From Stomorhina lunata (lineage: Eukaryota; Arthropoda; Insecta; Diptera; Rhiniidae), in the NCBI GenBank assembly GCA_933228675.1, contig OW121740.1, forward strand, positions 54,328,174 to 54,392,173: DNA of 64,000 nucleotides, written 5' to 3'. This document shows, piece by piece, positions 42,230 through 53,713 of this stretch. Both the position numbers and the translations under genes were made by a program. Below the pieces are notes generated by a model, which ran no database searches, was not told the DNA's origin, and was given only the letters and a program-made list of their open reading frames with translations. Position 1 is the stretch's first letter. Each line of letters begins with the position of its first letter.

Positions 42230-42835
42230 CCTTCAAGTGTCGAAAGAAGTATTTAAGTGCCTCAGTTTTCTAAAACGGTGCAAGAGATACTTCACTTCAT
42301 CTGATCTCCTTACTATTTACACCACCTATATCTGACCGAAAATGGAATACAACTCTCATGTATGGGTCGGTGCTTCAAAGTCTATTTCGGAGCTTCTCGA
42401 CCGAGTGCAGGAGAGGGCAAAAGTGCTCATCGGTGATAGTAGGGTAACCAACTCTATTGATTCACTGGAGCACTGTCGCAATGTGGGTTGTGTCTCACTG
42501 TTCTATCGTTACTAATTTGGAATGTGCTCTAACGAAATCAGGGAACTTGTTCCCGAAACTTGGACTTTTCTACGCAATACAAGTCATTCTGTTAGAGCTC
42601 ATTCTTTCGTCGTCGCTTGGCCGGTAGACCGAACAACACACTACAGAGAAAATTCGTTCTTTAGCCGTACAGTTCGTATATGGAATTCGCTTCCCGCAGA
42701 AATCTTCCCTGCCAGCTACAATATAGGTAAATTCAAATTAAATGTCTACAAACACTACTTTATCTATCCTCCTTCCCATTTTCCTAGTTCCAACACAATG
42801 CATCGCATAAGTAGAGGTCATCCCCTGGTCCTAAA
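42230..42835 (+). pseudogene. Non-LTR reverse-transcriptase C-terminal fragment
   Basis: Broken plus frame: FKCLSFLKRCKRYFTSSDLL, TIYTTYI.PKMEYNSHVW, LLDRVQERAKVLIGDS, HCRNVGCVSLFYRY, then the open 105-codon part CSNEIRELVPETWTFLRN, TVRIWNSLPAEIFPASYN and FKLNVYKHY. This matches the thumb/C-terminus of an insect LINE polymerase (CR1/jockey-like arrangement ..WNSLP..VFP.SY). The paralogue at 2950-3362 is more decayed. RT core and endonuclease are absent. Confidence 0.7.
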
Positions 42836-42879
42836 TTAAAAAAAAAAGTTGTTTTAAGCCCATTATAGGTATATGCATG

Positions 42880-44705
42880 CAGTCTCCATAACGTAACATC
42901 TGAAAATGGTTTAAGGTAATATTCTTTGCGGCGTCTTGCAATGTGGTAGTGAGCAATACCAGGTTTCGACACCTTGATATCCACAAAGCGACGTGGGTGT
43001 CTCCTGATCAAATTACAAAAAATCAGATAGACCATATTGTAGTTGACGGAAGGCACTCATAAAGTTAATTTAATGTACGTACAATTCGAGGAGCCAATAT
43101 GGACTCCGATCATTACCTCGTTGTAGCTAAAGTGAGAACACGTCTGAGTGTGTCGCGGAACATTCAGACAGAATCACAAAGAAAGTCTGACGTCACCATC
43201 TACAATCTCATCAAATTGCCGCCGATTACTAGTAACGAACAGCACAATTACTCAGAAAACATATTTCCGGTTCAAACGACATCTGCACGCCATGGCAACA
43301 TATTGCCAACTTCATAAAGACTGCTGCAAAATCTGTATTAGGGTTCGAAAATAATCTTCTTGGTATGACGCAATGCCTCAGCTGAAAAAATGCAGCCTAC
43401 AGGGCAACTCTACAATCACTAGTTACGAGTAGAACTTAAGAAAGATTTCGAGAGAAAAGGAGGGAAAGAAAACGCCTATTCCGAAGAAATAAGAAATAAA
43501 TTGAAAAAGGTATGTTTGAGAAAATTGAGATCTAAAGAGTCGTAATGAAGTGCGTAAATTTTACCGAAAAGTTGAACAGCAATCGGATGGTTATGGCAGT
43601 TTATCTTCTACTGCAAGGACGATCAAGCAAACCCGGTGACAGATACAGAAAGCGCGCTAAAACAATGGAAGGAGCTGTTTTGCAAATTATTAAATGAAAG
43701 TGATCAAGATGACACGCCTAAATGAATGATGACGGCGTTTACATACATTGATTGCTGGTGTTGCTGTGGCAAATTATGCTGCTCCCGTGTGGTCACCAAG
43801 TGTGAGCGAAATACAGTGGAAAAAGCTCCAGAGCTGTCAAAATGCAGCCCTCAGAACAATAACAGGCTGCCTAAAAATGTCCTCAGAAGGTCCTACCACT
43901 TAAGGAACATAGCCATATGCTAACTAGGCAATTCCTTCTGGGATGTCATAGGAGAGACCATATGAATCACCATCTAACGGAATTAGATCCCCCTCCACGA
44001 CATGTTAGGAAGGACCTTCGTTGCTATGAGAATGATATTAAACAGTATACCACCCAACCACTCAATATCACCTCATACAAGGCAGCTCTGGAAGACATTC
44101 ACAGTAGCATGGTAACATCAACAATATCCAGTTACCAATTGAATGTTATACTTGGTGGCCGTCCCCCACCTATTGCAGAGGAAGAGAGAAGTCTGCCAAG
44201 AACTACTAGGGTATTACTGGCACAACTAAAATCAGGTTATTGTAGTCGACTTAATTCATACTGGTCCAGAATTAATCCTACAATATCCAACCTGTCCAGC
44301 TTGTGGAGAAAGTCCACACACTACCCAGCACCTCTTTCAATGCGCAGCAAACCCGACACTCTTAACTCGCGATTCCCTATGGACTAACCCTGTTGAAGCG
44401 GAGCGTCATTTGGGACTGGACTTAGAGGAGTCCCCTGATTTAGGAGAATAATAATGACATATTTTTTCATATTTTGATTGCAGGTCACGCTGTTACAACA
44501 ACAACATGACTGCGTTTTATGTCCACCACCCAACCAAAATGAGTTAGAATTGCAATAACTCGACTGAAAAATAACAAAGCTGCGGGTGCCGATGGTTTGC
44601 CAGCTGAGCTTTTGAAGGCCCTAGGCGATGACTTGATAAGGAGTATGTCCCTGCTTATAAAAACCATATGGTTAGAAGAACGTATATTCTTTGTCCAGTG
44701 CACAA
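42880..44705 (+). pseudogene. LINE copy with endonuclease end and RT start, split by a jockey-like insertion
   Basis: Endonuclease C-terminus: HKATWVSPDQITKNQIDHIV near 42990, then ANMDSDHYLVVAKVRTRLSV at 43094 with the conserved SDH of the apurinic-type endonuclease fold. Linker remnants follow (SRNEVRKFYRKVEQQSDGYG near 43560, TDTESALKQWKE near 43660). A different LINE occupies about 43722-44508; after it the RT fingers appear as ITRLKNNKAAGADGLPAELL near 44552-44625. Multiple stops and frameshifts. The architecture and the C-terminal motifs of its neighbour at 45080-49195 suggest the same family. Confidence 0.7.
43722..44508 (+). mobile_element. 5'-truncated jockey-like LINE insertion
   Basis: The open 156-codon frame 43917-44387 contains ETHR-like TTRVLLAQLKSGYCSRLNSY and ends in the Cys-poor remnant of the C-terminal region. 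Just upstream, in another frame, comes VWSPSVSEIQWKKLQSCQNA with RTITGCLKMSSE, the jockey-clade RT C-terminus. The copy closes with AACAACAACA at 44499-44508, a typical 3' tail of this group, and then the host LINE resumes. Direct target duplications are not clear. Confidence 0.7.
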
Positions 44706-45075
44706 ATCGCGTATTTATACCTATATTGTGTTCATAAGCGCCCCAAAATTCGAGCGTTTGGATACCTCGAAATGCTATGGTATGATTTTAATTATTGTAC
44801 TTAAAAAAACAACTATTATAGTTTTCAAAAATCTGTGGCTTGTTGCTAAAAGGGCCAATGTTAAAAAACAGTTTTGAGAAAATTTGATTTAAAGTTTTTA
44901 TTTTCCACATAAATTCATAGTACCATTGCCCAGAAAACCCCTTATATATCTGTTCTGAGTTAAGTCAGAGATAAGCTGTTTGAGCCAATTAAAAGAGGGT
45001 AAAGAAGGGAATCTAATCCAATCATCAACTCAAAACTGCAGAAAATTGACCAAGCCACAGATATAGTCTAAGCAA
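44706..45075. other. Noncoding stretch between two LINE copies
   Basis: No similarity to the flanking elements was recognised; probably a further old insertion or the 5' end of the next LINE. Confidence 0.35.
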
Positions 45076-45713
45076 TATATCAAGGGCGTTGTGTGGCAAA
45101 CCTGCCTACACCGATAGTAATATCTTGAGTAGTAGCGGCACACTTCTCTCAACCCTGGATGAACAATTAATACGATGGATAGAACACTTCAAGTCAACAT
45201 TAAACAATCCTATTGGATTGGAACCACTGACGGAAGTGCGTAATATAACCAGCCATGACAGTATCATCAATGGAATTTCAGACAATCCACCAACAATACA
45301 AGAAGCGAAGAACGCCATTAAAAGCCTTAAGAGCAACAAGGCCCGGGCAATGACAATATCTCAGCGGAGATGCTTTTATATGATGTTGAAGGATCGGCAA
45401 GACTGTGGCACCCATTTGTGCATAAAATATGGGAAGAAGAAGCTCTGTCATCCACCTGGAATGAAGGTAGTCAAAATACCAAAAAAGGGTTACTGCAAAG
45501 ACTGCAATAATTATAGGGGTAAAACACTTCTTTCAATTCCGAGCAAAATACTAAGTCGAGTAATTTTAAACAGAATATCCGATGCAGTTTCCGCTACACT
45601 CCGCGAAAATCAGTTTGGGTTTAGAGAAAACCGTTCTTGTGTTGATCTAATCAACACAGTAAGAATAGTATTAGAGCAATTTAATGAATTCCGCACTCCT
45701 ATTTACCTAGCGT

Positions 45714-46808
45714 TGTGAGGACCCAAATTTGTTATAAAATTGTGGACATACAGTGGTACCAAATAAAAGGGGAATATGAATTCTGACATATGTAGTTTTT
45801 CTGGTGGGTCAATGGATTATATCCATTTCAAGGGGGCAGATTACATCTGCCAAAGTGTCTTTTCGTTTCAGCAATTACAAAATGATGTCAAGGACAAGAG
45901 AAAGCCAAGTGATGCCAAAAGAAAGAAGACAAGTGATGCCGAGATGAAAAAGCTAAGATGAAGTCAAGACGATACCAGAGGGTCAGGTGTAGAAGCCAAC
46001 TTAAAATATAACGAGCTGCAACAACATGTAGATCAAACGTGTTGCTTCATTAGGAATAAGTTTGATAAAATAAATGTTGTAAAGTTATTACAACCGCTAT
46101 AACTACAAAACTACAAACTGTAGCCAAAATGTATTAGTATATAAGCCAGGGAAAATTAACGATTAGGTCTCTTGTATTTTTACAGCGGAACGTGGAAGAC
46201 GTCGTGGCAAGACAGAGACATTGGTAAGTTGAAGTGAGAACATCATTTCAATTCAGAGTAGTGTAGTAGAAGGGGGTAAACTGAATTGATAACATCAATT
46301 CAGACAGTTAGTTACTGATTTACAACCAGTAAAGAGGTGAGATATTGGATTCGATTACATCGAATTCAAGCGTAGGACCAAATTTAGAAGAAGGTGAATT
46401 TGATAACATCAAATTCCAGAAGAGGGTGCTGGTTTCCCAATCAGTACAAGCAAGTATTATGAGATAACTTCCTGGAAGTAATACTCGGAAGTACAGAAGG
46501 AAATTGTAGGCTAGGTAAAAGCTAGGAGCAACTAGTTCGTATCCTGGAAGAAAATACTCGGAACGAAACTAGTTTAGGTTCTCTCGCCTTGCCAACACTC
46601 TGGTTCCCTACAAGAGACAGCAATCCAGTTTCTCAATAGGAACCTAGTCTGTAAGAGTGAATACAAAAAGTAAAACCAATAAAGTGAAAGAAAAGTGTCC
46701 GTAAAAGAAAAGAGTTTAAGTGTTTCTTTTAAATTTTATGTAAAGGAGCCTGGACACGACTGAGTTCTACCCCAGCTTCAAACCCGGACTAACCAGAGGT
46801 TCCTTACA
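45714..46808 (+). mobile_element. Solo LTR, 1095 bp, duplication GCGT
   Basis: Begins TGTGAGGACCCAAATTTGTT and ends GGTTCCTTACA, with GCGT on both sides (45710-45713, 46809-46812). Excising it rejoins the LINE polymerase frame PIYLA/FIDFMKAF exactly. A TATATAAG box at about 46138 and an AATAAAG at about 46678 fit a promoter and a polyadenylation signal. A 4-bp duplication suggests a Ty3/gypsy-type origin (inference); no internal retroviral-type genes are present. Confidence 0.85.
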
Positions 46809-47451
46809 GCGTTTATCGACTTTATGAAGGCTTTCGACAGTGTCAATAGAAGCTATCTATGGAGAATTTTAGAAAATCGTTACATGCCGACGTAAATTCT
46901 CAACTTAATCCGGGCAATGTACGTTGATTTTAAATGTCGAGTCCTACTCAAGGGTAAACTATCAGATCCGTTTGATGTTACTACTGGAGTAAGGCAAGGA
47001 TGTATATTATCACCTATACTTTTTATCCTCGTCATCGACACGACACGGATCTAAATGGTAGACACTGTATCCAATGGACACCCTTTAAACAACTTGAGGA
47101 CTTGGAATATGCCGATGATGTATGTTTTCTAAGCCAAAGATCGGGCTAGCTTCAAGAGAATACTAACGCTATTACTGCTGAATCTCGTATAGCTGGTCTT
47201 GAAATTAATATTTCCAAGACAAAGATTATGCCTGGAGGCTATGGCACAAACCCATTGACACACATCAATATGAATAACGAGGTTATTCGGCGTGTAGATA
47301 CCTTTAATTACCTGGGAAGTTTAGTAACTACAAAAGTTGGCGCAGACGAGGATATTAAATCGCGTATTAATAAGGCAAAATCTGCAATCGGCATTCTTCG
47401 AGCCATTTTTAAATCTCGGCAAATATCAACAGCAACTAACTTACGAATTTA

Positions 47452-48735
47452 TCGGGTGGTTAAATTGTAAGGGCCGATGTTGAATGTGAAACACACCTAA
47501 ACGCCAAGTTTTTTTCCGAATTTTATTTGACATTTCTCTATTTCAGACTTACTCAATTTGAACCATGGAGAGATACACAATCCAACAACGTGTTAAAGTT
47601 ATCCAGACTTATTATGAAAATGGGCGTTCAAATCAAAATGCATATCGTGCACTTCGTGATTTTTTTGGTCAATTTGATCGTCCAAATGTGCGTACAATCG
47701 CAAAAATCGTGGAAAAATTCGAGCAAACCGGGTCTGTAGAAGATGTGAGAACATCAGTGCATGCTCGTACAGCTCGTACTGCAGAAAATATTGCTGCTGT
47801 TCGCGATAGTGTGGCTGAAGAGCCAACAACACGTCGTCGTGCCCAACAACTGCACCTCTCACGCTCGTCGTTGATGAACATTATGCATAAAGACTTGCAT
47901 TTACACACTTACAAGGTACAATTGGCTCAAGAACAAAAGCCTCTTGACCATTCCAAACGTCGTGAATGGGCAGAATGATGGCAAGAAATGGCAACAGTGG
48001 ATGATCAATTTTCGAAGAAAATCATCTTCAGTGATGAGGCACATTTTCACTTCAGTGGATTCGTCAATAAACAGAATTGCCGCATTTGGGCGAATGAGAA
48101 TCCAAGAGTGATTGTCGAAAAACCAATGCACCCACAAAGAGTGACTGTTTGGTGCGGTTAATGGGCTGGCGGCATCATCGGGCCGTATTTTTTCCAAAAT
48201 GAGGCCGGTCAGGCAGTTACTGTGAATGGTGTTCGCTATCGTGAGATGATAATGAACTTTTTATGGCCCGAATTGGAAGATATGGATGTGGACGATATGT
48301 GGTTTCAGCAGGACGGTGCCACTTGCCACACAGCTAACGAAACAATGGCTCTTTTGCGCAACAAATTCAATGGCGGTGTTATCTCACGTAATGGCGATGT
48401 CAATTGGCCGCCAAGATCATGTGATTTGACACCGTTGGACTTTTTTCTTTGGGGTTATTTGAAAGAAAAGGTGTACGTCGATAACCCAGCAACAATTCAA
48501 GAGCTAAAGGATGAGATAATTCGGCACATTAACGGCATAAAACCTCCATTATGCCTCAGGGTCATCGAAAAATTGGACCATTGGATGGAGGTGTGCCGCC
48601 GTGGTCGCGGCGCCCATTTGGCCGATATTTTGATCCATGAGTAATACCAATATATCATAATAAAATACAATTATTTCCTAAATAGTTTGTGTTTTATTCA
48701 AAATCAACATCAGTCCTTGAAATTTAACCACCCGA
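47452..48735 (+). mobile_element. Near-complete DD41D mariner-like element, copy 2
   Basis: Full element of 1284 bp with inverted termini TCGGGTGGTTAAATTGTAAG at the left and the complement of TCGGGTGGTTAAATTTCAAG at the right, flanked by TA (47450-47451, 48736-48737). Removing it rejoins the LINE frame LRIY/NSNVKSILYYG. The two termini match at about 27 of the first 32 positions. AATAAAATA near 48658 may be its polyadenylation signal. Confidence 0.92.
47565..48644 (+). pseudogene. DD41D mariner transposase with two nonsense codons
   Basis: Cut-and-paste transposase, 359 codons plus stop in a single frame. N-terminus MERYTIQQRVKVIQTYYENG and RTIAKIVEKFEQTGS form the first helix-turn-helix, TTRRRAQQLHLSRSSLMNIM the second. 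Catalytic residues: first Asp in KIIFSDEAHFHF, second in MWFQQDGATCHTA, third in LTPLDFFLWGYL; 41 residues lie between second and third, the DD41D (rosa-like) spacing. A TGA at 47976-47978 interrupts between the DNA-binding half and the core, and a TAA at 48159-48161 sits after VTVWCG. There is no frameshift over 1080 bp, so inactivation is recent compared with other copies in the window. It ends LADILIHE. Confidence 0.9.
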
Positions 48736-49243
48736 TACAACTCGAATGTCAAGTCCATCCTTTATTACGGCTGCGAAACATGGAAACGCACAAATGTCAT
48801 CGATAAACGACTGCAAATCTTTACAAACAAATGCTTAAGACAAATTCTTAATATATGGTTCCCGAATCGCATAAGAAATGAAGATATACTTCATTAAGTA
48901 TAACAAACCAAGTCCCTGCTTCCACAGAGGTATGTCAACGGAAATGGCGATGAATAGGCCACACACTTCGAAGGCCAAATACCAACATTGCTCGACAAGC
49001 GCTTCGTTGGAATCCACAAGGAAGCGGCCGTCGTGTTGGTGCACCTGCTAGAACGTGGAGAAGATCAATTGATGCGGAGTTACAAGCAGCAAACTATTCA
49101 TGGAATGATGTATGCCTAACATCTCGCAATAGAGTCCGATATAAAAGGATGGTTGAGGCCCTATGCTCCACTGGGAGTCAAGGATAACAGAAGAAAAAGA
49201 AGAATCTCATCTTAAAGCACGTTATGAGGCTGTTGCAGAATCA

Positions 49244-49325
49244 CCCTTTTTGTAGTATGTTTTGATAATTTTTATGCGTTGTGTGATACATAAGCGATCC
49301 ATTTTCGTCAATGTCAGACTTTCAA
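49244..49325 (-). pseudogene. Mariner transposase N-terminal scrap
   Basis: The minus strand from 49297 reads MDRLCITQRIKIIKTYYKKG then DSATA, the start of a DD41D-type transposase. The leader ATTGACGAAAATGGATCGCTTA is shared with 63222-63240. Everything downstream is lost. Confidence 0.65.
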
Positions 49326-49329
49326 CTGA

Positions 49330-50885
49330 AAAGAAAAACAACATATGACCACATGTGGTCTAAGCATAACAACTTTAACTCAATGTTGGATCATAGCCTC
49401 GTATAAATTTTCTATTCCTTGCAGTTTAATGTCGTCTGGCGCTAATCACTTTTAATAAATGTTAATGAAAATGTATTTTTTATTTCTTTTCATCTTTTAA
49501 TATAAACAAAATATTTACAAAGAAAATAATACGAACAATCTCTTGATTACCTTCTGTTACTATTTATTTAGTTTGATAATTATATCACAAAATTATCATC
49601 AAATCTCACAATCACATTTGATTTCATCTCCAATCATCATCATCATCATCATCATCTTATTATATTCGTTGTATACTAAAAAAATATATAACGAAAAAAA
49701 AATGTAAAGAATTAAAAAAATAAATATTAATCGCATAATTTGGTTCAAATATATTTTTTTTTATTTAATATCACGATAACGTAGACATTTTTTGACAGTT
49801 TTCCTGCAAACGCGTTCACCTGCGGATAAACGTGAAAAACAATTATTTATGCCGTCCGAAGAAATATTTTATATGAAATTTATCTAAAAAAAAGTGTTGA
49901 ATATTAAGTGATTTTTTAAAAATATTGAAGAAAAAAAAACAAAATGAAAAATATTAATCATAAAAAATTAGAAGGTGGGTTTAATAAAATTAAAAAGTAA
50001 CCGTCTTCTTTATTTGAAAAACAATATTAAGAATTTTATTTAAAAAGTGGAATCAAAAATTATAAAAATAACAAGTTAAAGAACTTTAAAATATATTTTT
50101 TTTGTGTAAGATCGAAAAATACAAAAATTTCCGTTTATGTTTCGAAATTAGAAAAAACAAATAAATACATGTCATCGAAAATGGTTGTATTGCTTCTCTT
50201 AATATTTACCATGAAGTTTAGGGTGACCAGAAATGTTCTCCGTTTCAAAAAATATGTTATAAAAAATGAAATCAAGATTGCATCAGAAGAAGGCGTGCCG
50301 CATCCGCCTACTAACTTTGAACAATTTCGAAATTTCCACTTATAAGAATTTATTTCTACCAAAATACATAAATAAAGATAAAAGAACTAAAACAGTTTAA
50401 GATAAAAAAAAATCCTCCCAAAAAAATTACACGAAAACTAATCACCCTTAGGACATACCCAAGGACATTCAACAAAACTTACTTTAGAATCTTATATACC
50501 CACCATCAAATTGTGTTAAATTTAGAAACATATGGGCAACTCCGAAAAACCTTAACCCAAGGACAAAATTTTAAAACTGTCAAAATCGCGTATTTGTTTT
50601 TATGGAAAAATTTACCATATATTGATACTTTAGAATATATAATGGATACAATTTTTGATTGCTCTCTTCGTGAATGGCAGGGGTTTATTTGAACCCATCT
50701 CGACTTTTTATACATTTTTTAAAATAACAGGTTTTTTTTAAAAGTTCATAAAAATCGCAAAAACATCCATTAAGGTATCAAGTTTCTGTAGGGGCTCAAA
50801 GTCTGCTTAATTTTTATACATTTAGATGTAAAAGACCCCATCAAAAGTAATTGGAGTGATATAAATAACGTCAAGTAAAAAAAGG
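49330..50885. other. Intergenic, no gene recognised
   Basis: AT-rich. Contains a short ATC microsatellite (about 49636-49660). Frames at 50135-50362 and 50506-50715 are unrecognised and probably chance. Confidence 0.5.
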
Positions 50886-51016
50886 CTCTCAGTGTGTAGC
50901 GTCCGTCACAGAAATAAAGGTTTTTTTAATTTGACTAGTGCAATTTTTCTTTTTTTCTAAAATTGAACTTGGTTCGTAAAGAGAACTTAATAGAACTTAA
51001 TATCCTTAACATTAGG

Positions 51017-51826
51017 CTAAAACAAGTAAGAAAGTGCTATAGTCGGTCATGCCCTACTATACGATACCCTTCACCACTAACGTTAAAGGTGTTCTTTTTC
51101 CTGCATAAAGACAAATATTAGCTAAATTTTGCCATCATACAAACATATTCTCAAAACATATACATTCATATATTGTACATTTGAGCTGTTTCCGTCAGTT
51201 GGTCTTATATGAGAGCTAGGGTCAAATGTGGACCGATTATCTCGAAATTTTGGCAAATAGATTACAGTTGTTACAAAACATAATGTTATGTATGCAAAAA
51301 ATAAACTTAAAATTCTCATTTATCTTCGGATTTACGAGCGTTTTAGTGAATTTTGTCCCATTTAGTGCGTTTTGAGAAAAGAGTTTGTATGGGAGCTATG
51401 GTCAAATGTGGACCGATTTCAGTGATTTAAGTTTACATAAGCAGTATTCCTTTTAAATTTCATGAAAAAATATTGATTTTTGTGGCCAATATGTCAATTC
51501 CGGGAATTGGGACCTATGGGAGGTACCATAAATAATGGGCCGATTTTGACGAATTTCAATAGCCATGGTCTCATTATCAAAAAAATGATCTGTGCCAAAC
51601 TTCATCAAATTATCTTTAGAATTGCGACCCGTACTTTGATTACAAGGTTTACATGGGGGTCCAGCCAGCCAGACGGACGGACGGACATCGCTAAATCGAC
51701 TCAGAAAGTGATTCTAAGCCTATTGGTATACTAAAAGATGGGTCTAAGACAAATATTTCTATGCGTTACATACATCAGCACAAACTTATAATACCCTTTC
51801 CACCTATGGTGGTGAAGGGTATGAAT
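51017..51826. repeat. Hairpin-ended noncoding repeat, copy 3
   Basis: Inverted homologue of 32840-33597. Starts AACAAGTAAGAAAGTGCTAT, has GACGGACGGACATCGCTAAA at about 51672, and ends in the hairpin ATACCCTTTCCACCTATGGT followed by GGTGAAGGGTAT (51791-51822). Plus-strand 84-codon frame inside is not coding. Confidence 0.75.
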
Positions 51827-52662
51827 ATATAATAATATGTAAAGGAAAGTGTATAGCGTCCGTCACAGTATATATTTTTTACAAAATATTATTTCTTAAA
51901 TACAAAATTACCAGCACATGTCTGTCTTATTCAAAAAGCAATAACACAATAACACAATACAATTGTGGATATAGACAGATTAAATTTAAGATATTATTTG
52001 CTAAAAAATATGAAATCAATTAAATCAACATGACATTAAAAAAAAGAAAAAAATTTAATGATTTTGAAATTTGATTTTTTTTGATTTTTGGGACACTCTA
52101 ACAGCTAGCCGCAGCATTCTTGGGACGAAAAATAAGTTGTAAAAAGTGTAAAACTTTAAATAAATAGATGTATAAGCCGTTTTGTGAAATATTAAATTGT
52201 GCCCAAAAATCGCATTTTAACCGTGAACAAGAAGAGGAAGGAGATGAAATTCCCGAACAAATAAACCATTATTTTCACTGATTAACGAATCCTTAAAAAA
52301 AAAAATATGAAATATGAATTTTTTTCCTAATAAAAAACATTCAAGTAAAAACTGTATCGTCCGTCACGTAGCGTCCGCAACAGTACATTTATGGATTTTT
52401 GGTGAAACTGGAAACTTAAAAATATTTTATAAAAGCTGTTTTGTAATCCTTTGATTTTCCTCTAACTTCATTGAATTTACAATTGTTTTTATTACTATGA
52501 CCGATTTGATAAGATTTACAAAAACACGTGTTGAAAAAAAGTCACTTCTATTTTTTGTAGCGTCCGTCACAGTACTTTAAAAGCGAATATCTTTTTCCTC
52601 CAAAAGAAGTATGTAAATTAACAAATGCCATTCGATAGCACAATCAATGGGATAATATTCCC

Positions 52663-52714
52663 TGTCGTTCTACACTAGATAGCTTTGCACAGAGCTATCT
52701 AGTGTAGAACGACA
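52663..52714. repeat. Perfect 22-bp-arm hairpin in a 59-bp insertion
   Basis: Arms TGTCGTTCTACACTAGATAG then CT, and the exact complement; loop TTGCACAG. The 59 bp from 52655 to 52713 are bracketed by a 9-bp direct repeat AATGGGATA (52646-52654, 52714-52722). Confidence 0.85.
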
Positions 52715-53713
52715 ATGGGATACATTTAAGTACAACAAAATTCGTACAAATGTATCGCCCGTCACGCAGGATTTGCCCATATCTCTCATATCTACCAATA
52801 TTGAAATAATTTGTTACGCAAGTTGGCATTGTTGGTAAAATCTTTTGACTAAATTCGGTTACAGTAGCTTTAAAGTTCAACATTTGAAAGTATCAAAGTG
52901 GATTCCCTGGCATTTACTTTGTATAAAATTTGGTCTCACAACCGGGTATGGTGTACATTCATAAGCTGTTTTATATGTATATCTTGTTAGGAGTTTTTTA
53001 TACATCCACCGTATGCACTTTACATTGATCGAAAGCTATCAAATATCGTAGGTGCAATCTTTTTTATTGTAAATATAAAAAGAAGATGTTAAATATGTAA
53101 GAACTATAGTTAAATGGTGACCGATTTTCATAAAATTTTATACACTGGCTGGTATTTATATAAAGCTTATTGTTGAGAAATTTAGTGGCCATAACTGTCA
53201 TAGTTTCTAATTTAACAACTTTTAACTGGCCTTTGTTACATTTCTTTGGTTTCCTATAGTGGTTTTTATATGAAAGCTTTAGTCAAATATAGACCGATAC
53301 CTATAAAATTTTATATACTGACCAAAAGTTGCATAAAACTTCTCTATTCTAAATTTTGTCGTCATAGCTATTACAATTGTATTCAATTTATCTGCATTAA
53401 TGTGATTCCCGGCGCGGGGTTATTTGGGAGCTCTAAAATGTGAACCGATTTCGCCCACAACTTTTTCAAGATATCGAAAATACTTTTGCAAAATTTTGTC
53501 TCTCTAGTCTTGTCCGTCTGACGGACACACGGACATAAGCCCCCTTTTCTTTTTGTATTTTTGTGTTTTCGTAAGTTTTTTATATGGGAGCAATGGTCAA
53601 TTGGTGATCGATTGTGACAAAATTTTGCATCTGGCTGGCATTGACATAAGACTTGCTTGTGCTAAATTTAGTGATTATATCTGTTATAGTTTTAGATTTA
53701 TTGGCATTTAAGT

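Larger units (their letters stand above)
45080..49195 (+). pseudogene. LINE copy with RT and full 3' part, split by solo LTR and mariner
   Basis: Frames in order: LSTLDEQLIRWIEHFKSTLN and AKNAIKSLKSNKARAM (RT fingers, 45140-45340), CNNYRGKTLLSIPSKILSRV, LRENQFGFRENRSCVDLINT (to 45712); the solo LTR; FIDFMKAFDSVNRSYLWRIL with the first catalytic Asp, TTGVRQGCILSPILFILVID, EYADDVCFLS-equivalent (read near 47107 as EYADDVCF), INISKTKIM, VDTFNYLGSLVTTKVGADED (47290-47350); the mariner; then NSNVKSILYYGCETWKR, RWNPQGSRRVGAPARTWRRS and the 3' end near 49190. The WRRS..C S/T C-terminal style resembles the 'endonuclease-reverse transcriptase' LINEs common in invertebrates. Nonsense and frame changes make it dead. 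Confidence 0.75.
50889..52770. repeat. Interspersed TAGCGTCCGTCACAG motif
   Basis: The word TAGCGTCCGTCACAG or a near match occurs at about 50895, 51852, 52355, 52371 (as TAGCGTCCGCAACAG), 52558 and 52750 (TATCGCCCGTCACGCAG), separated by AT-rich text of unequal length. The first two copies flank the hairpin-ended repeat at 51017-51826. Confidence 0.6.

Noticed and set aside
42051..42236. 61-codon minus frame beside the LINE fragment
   Set aside because: No recognised similarity and it runs up to the LINE fragment boundary.
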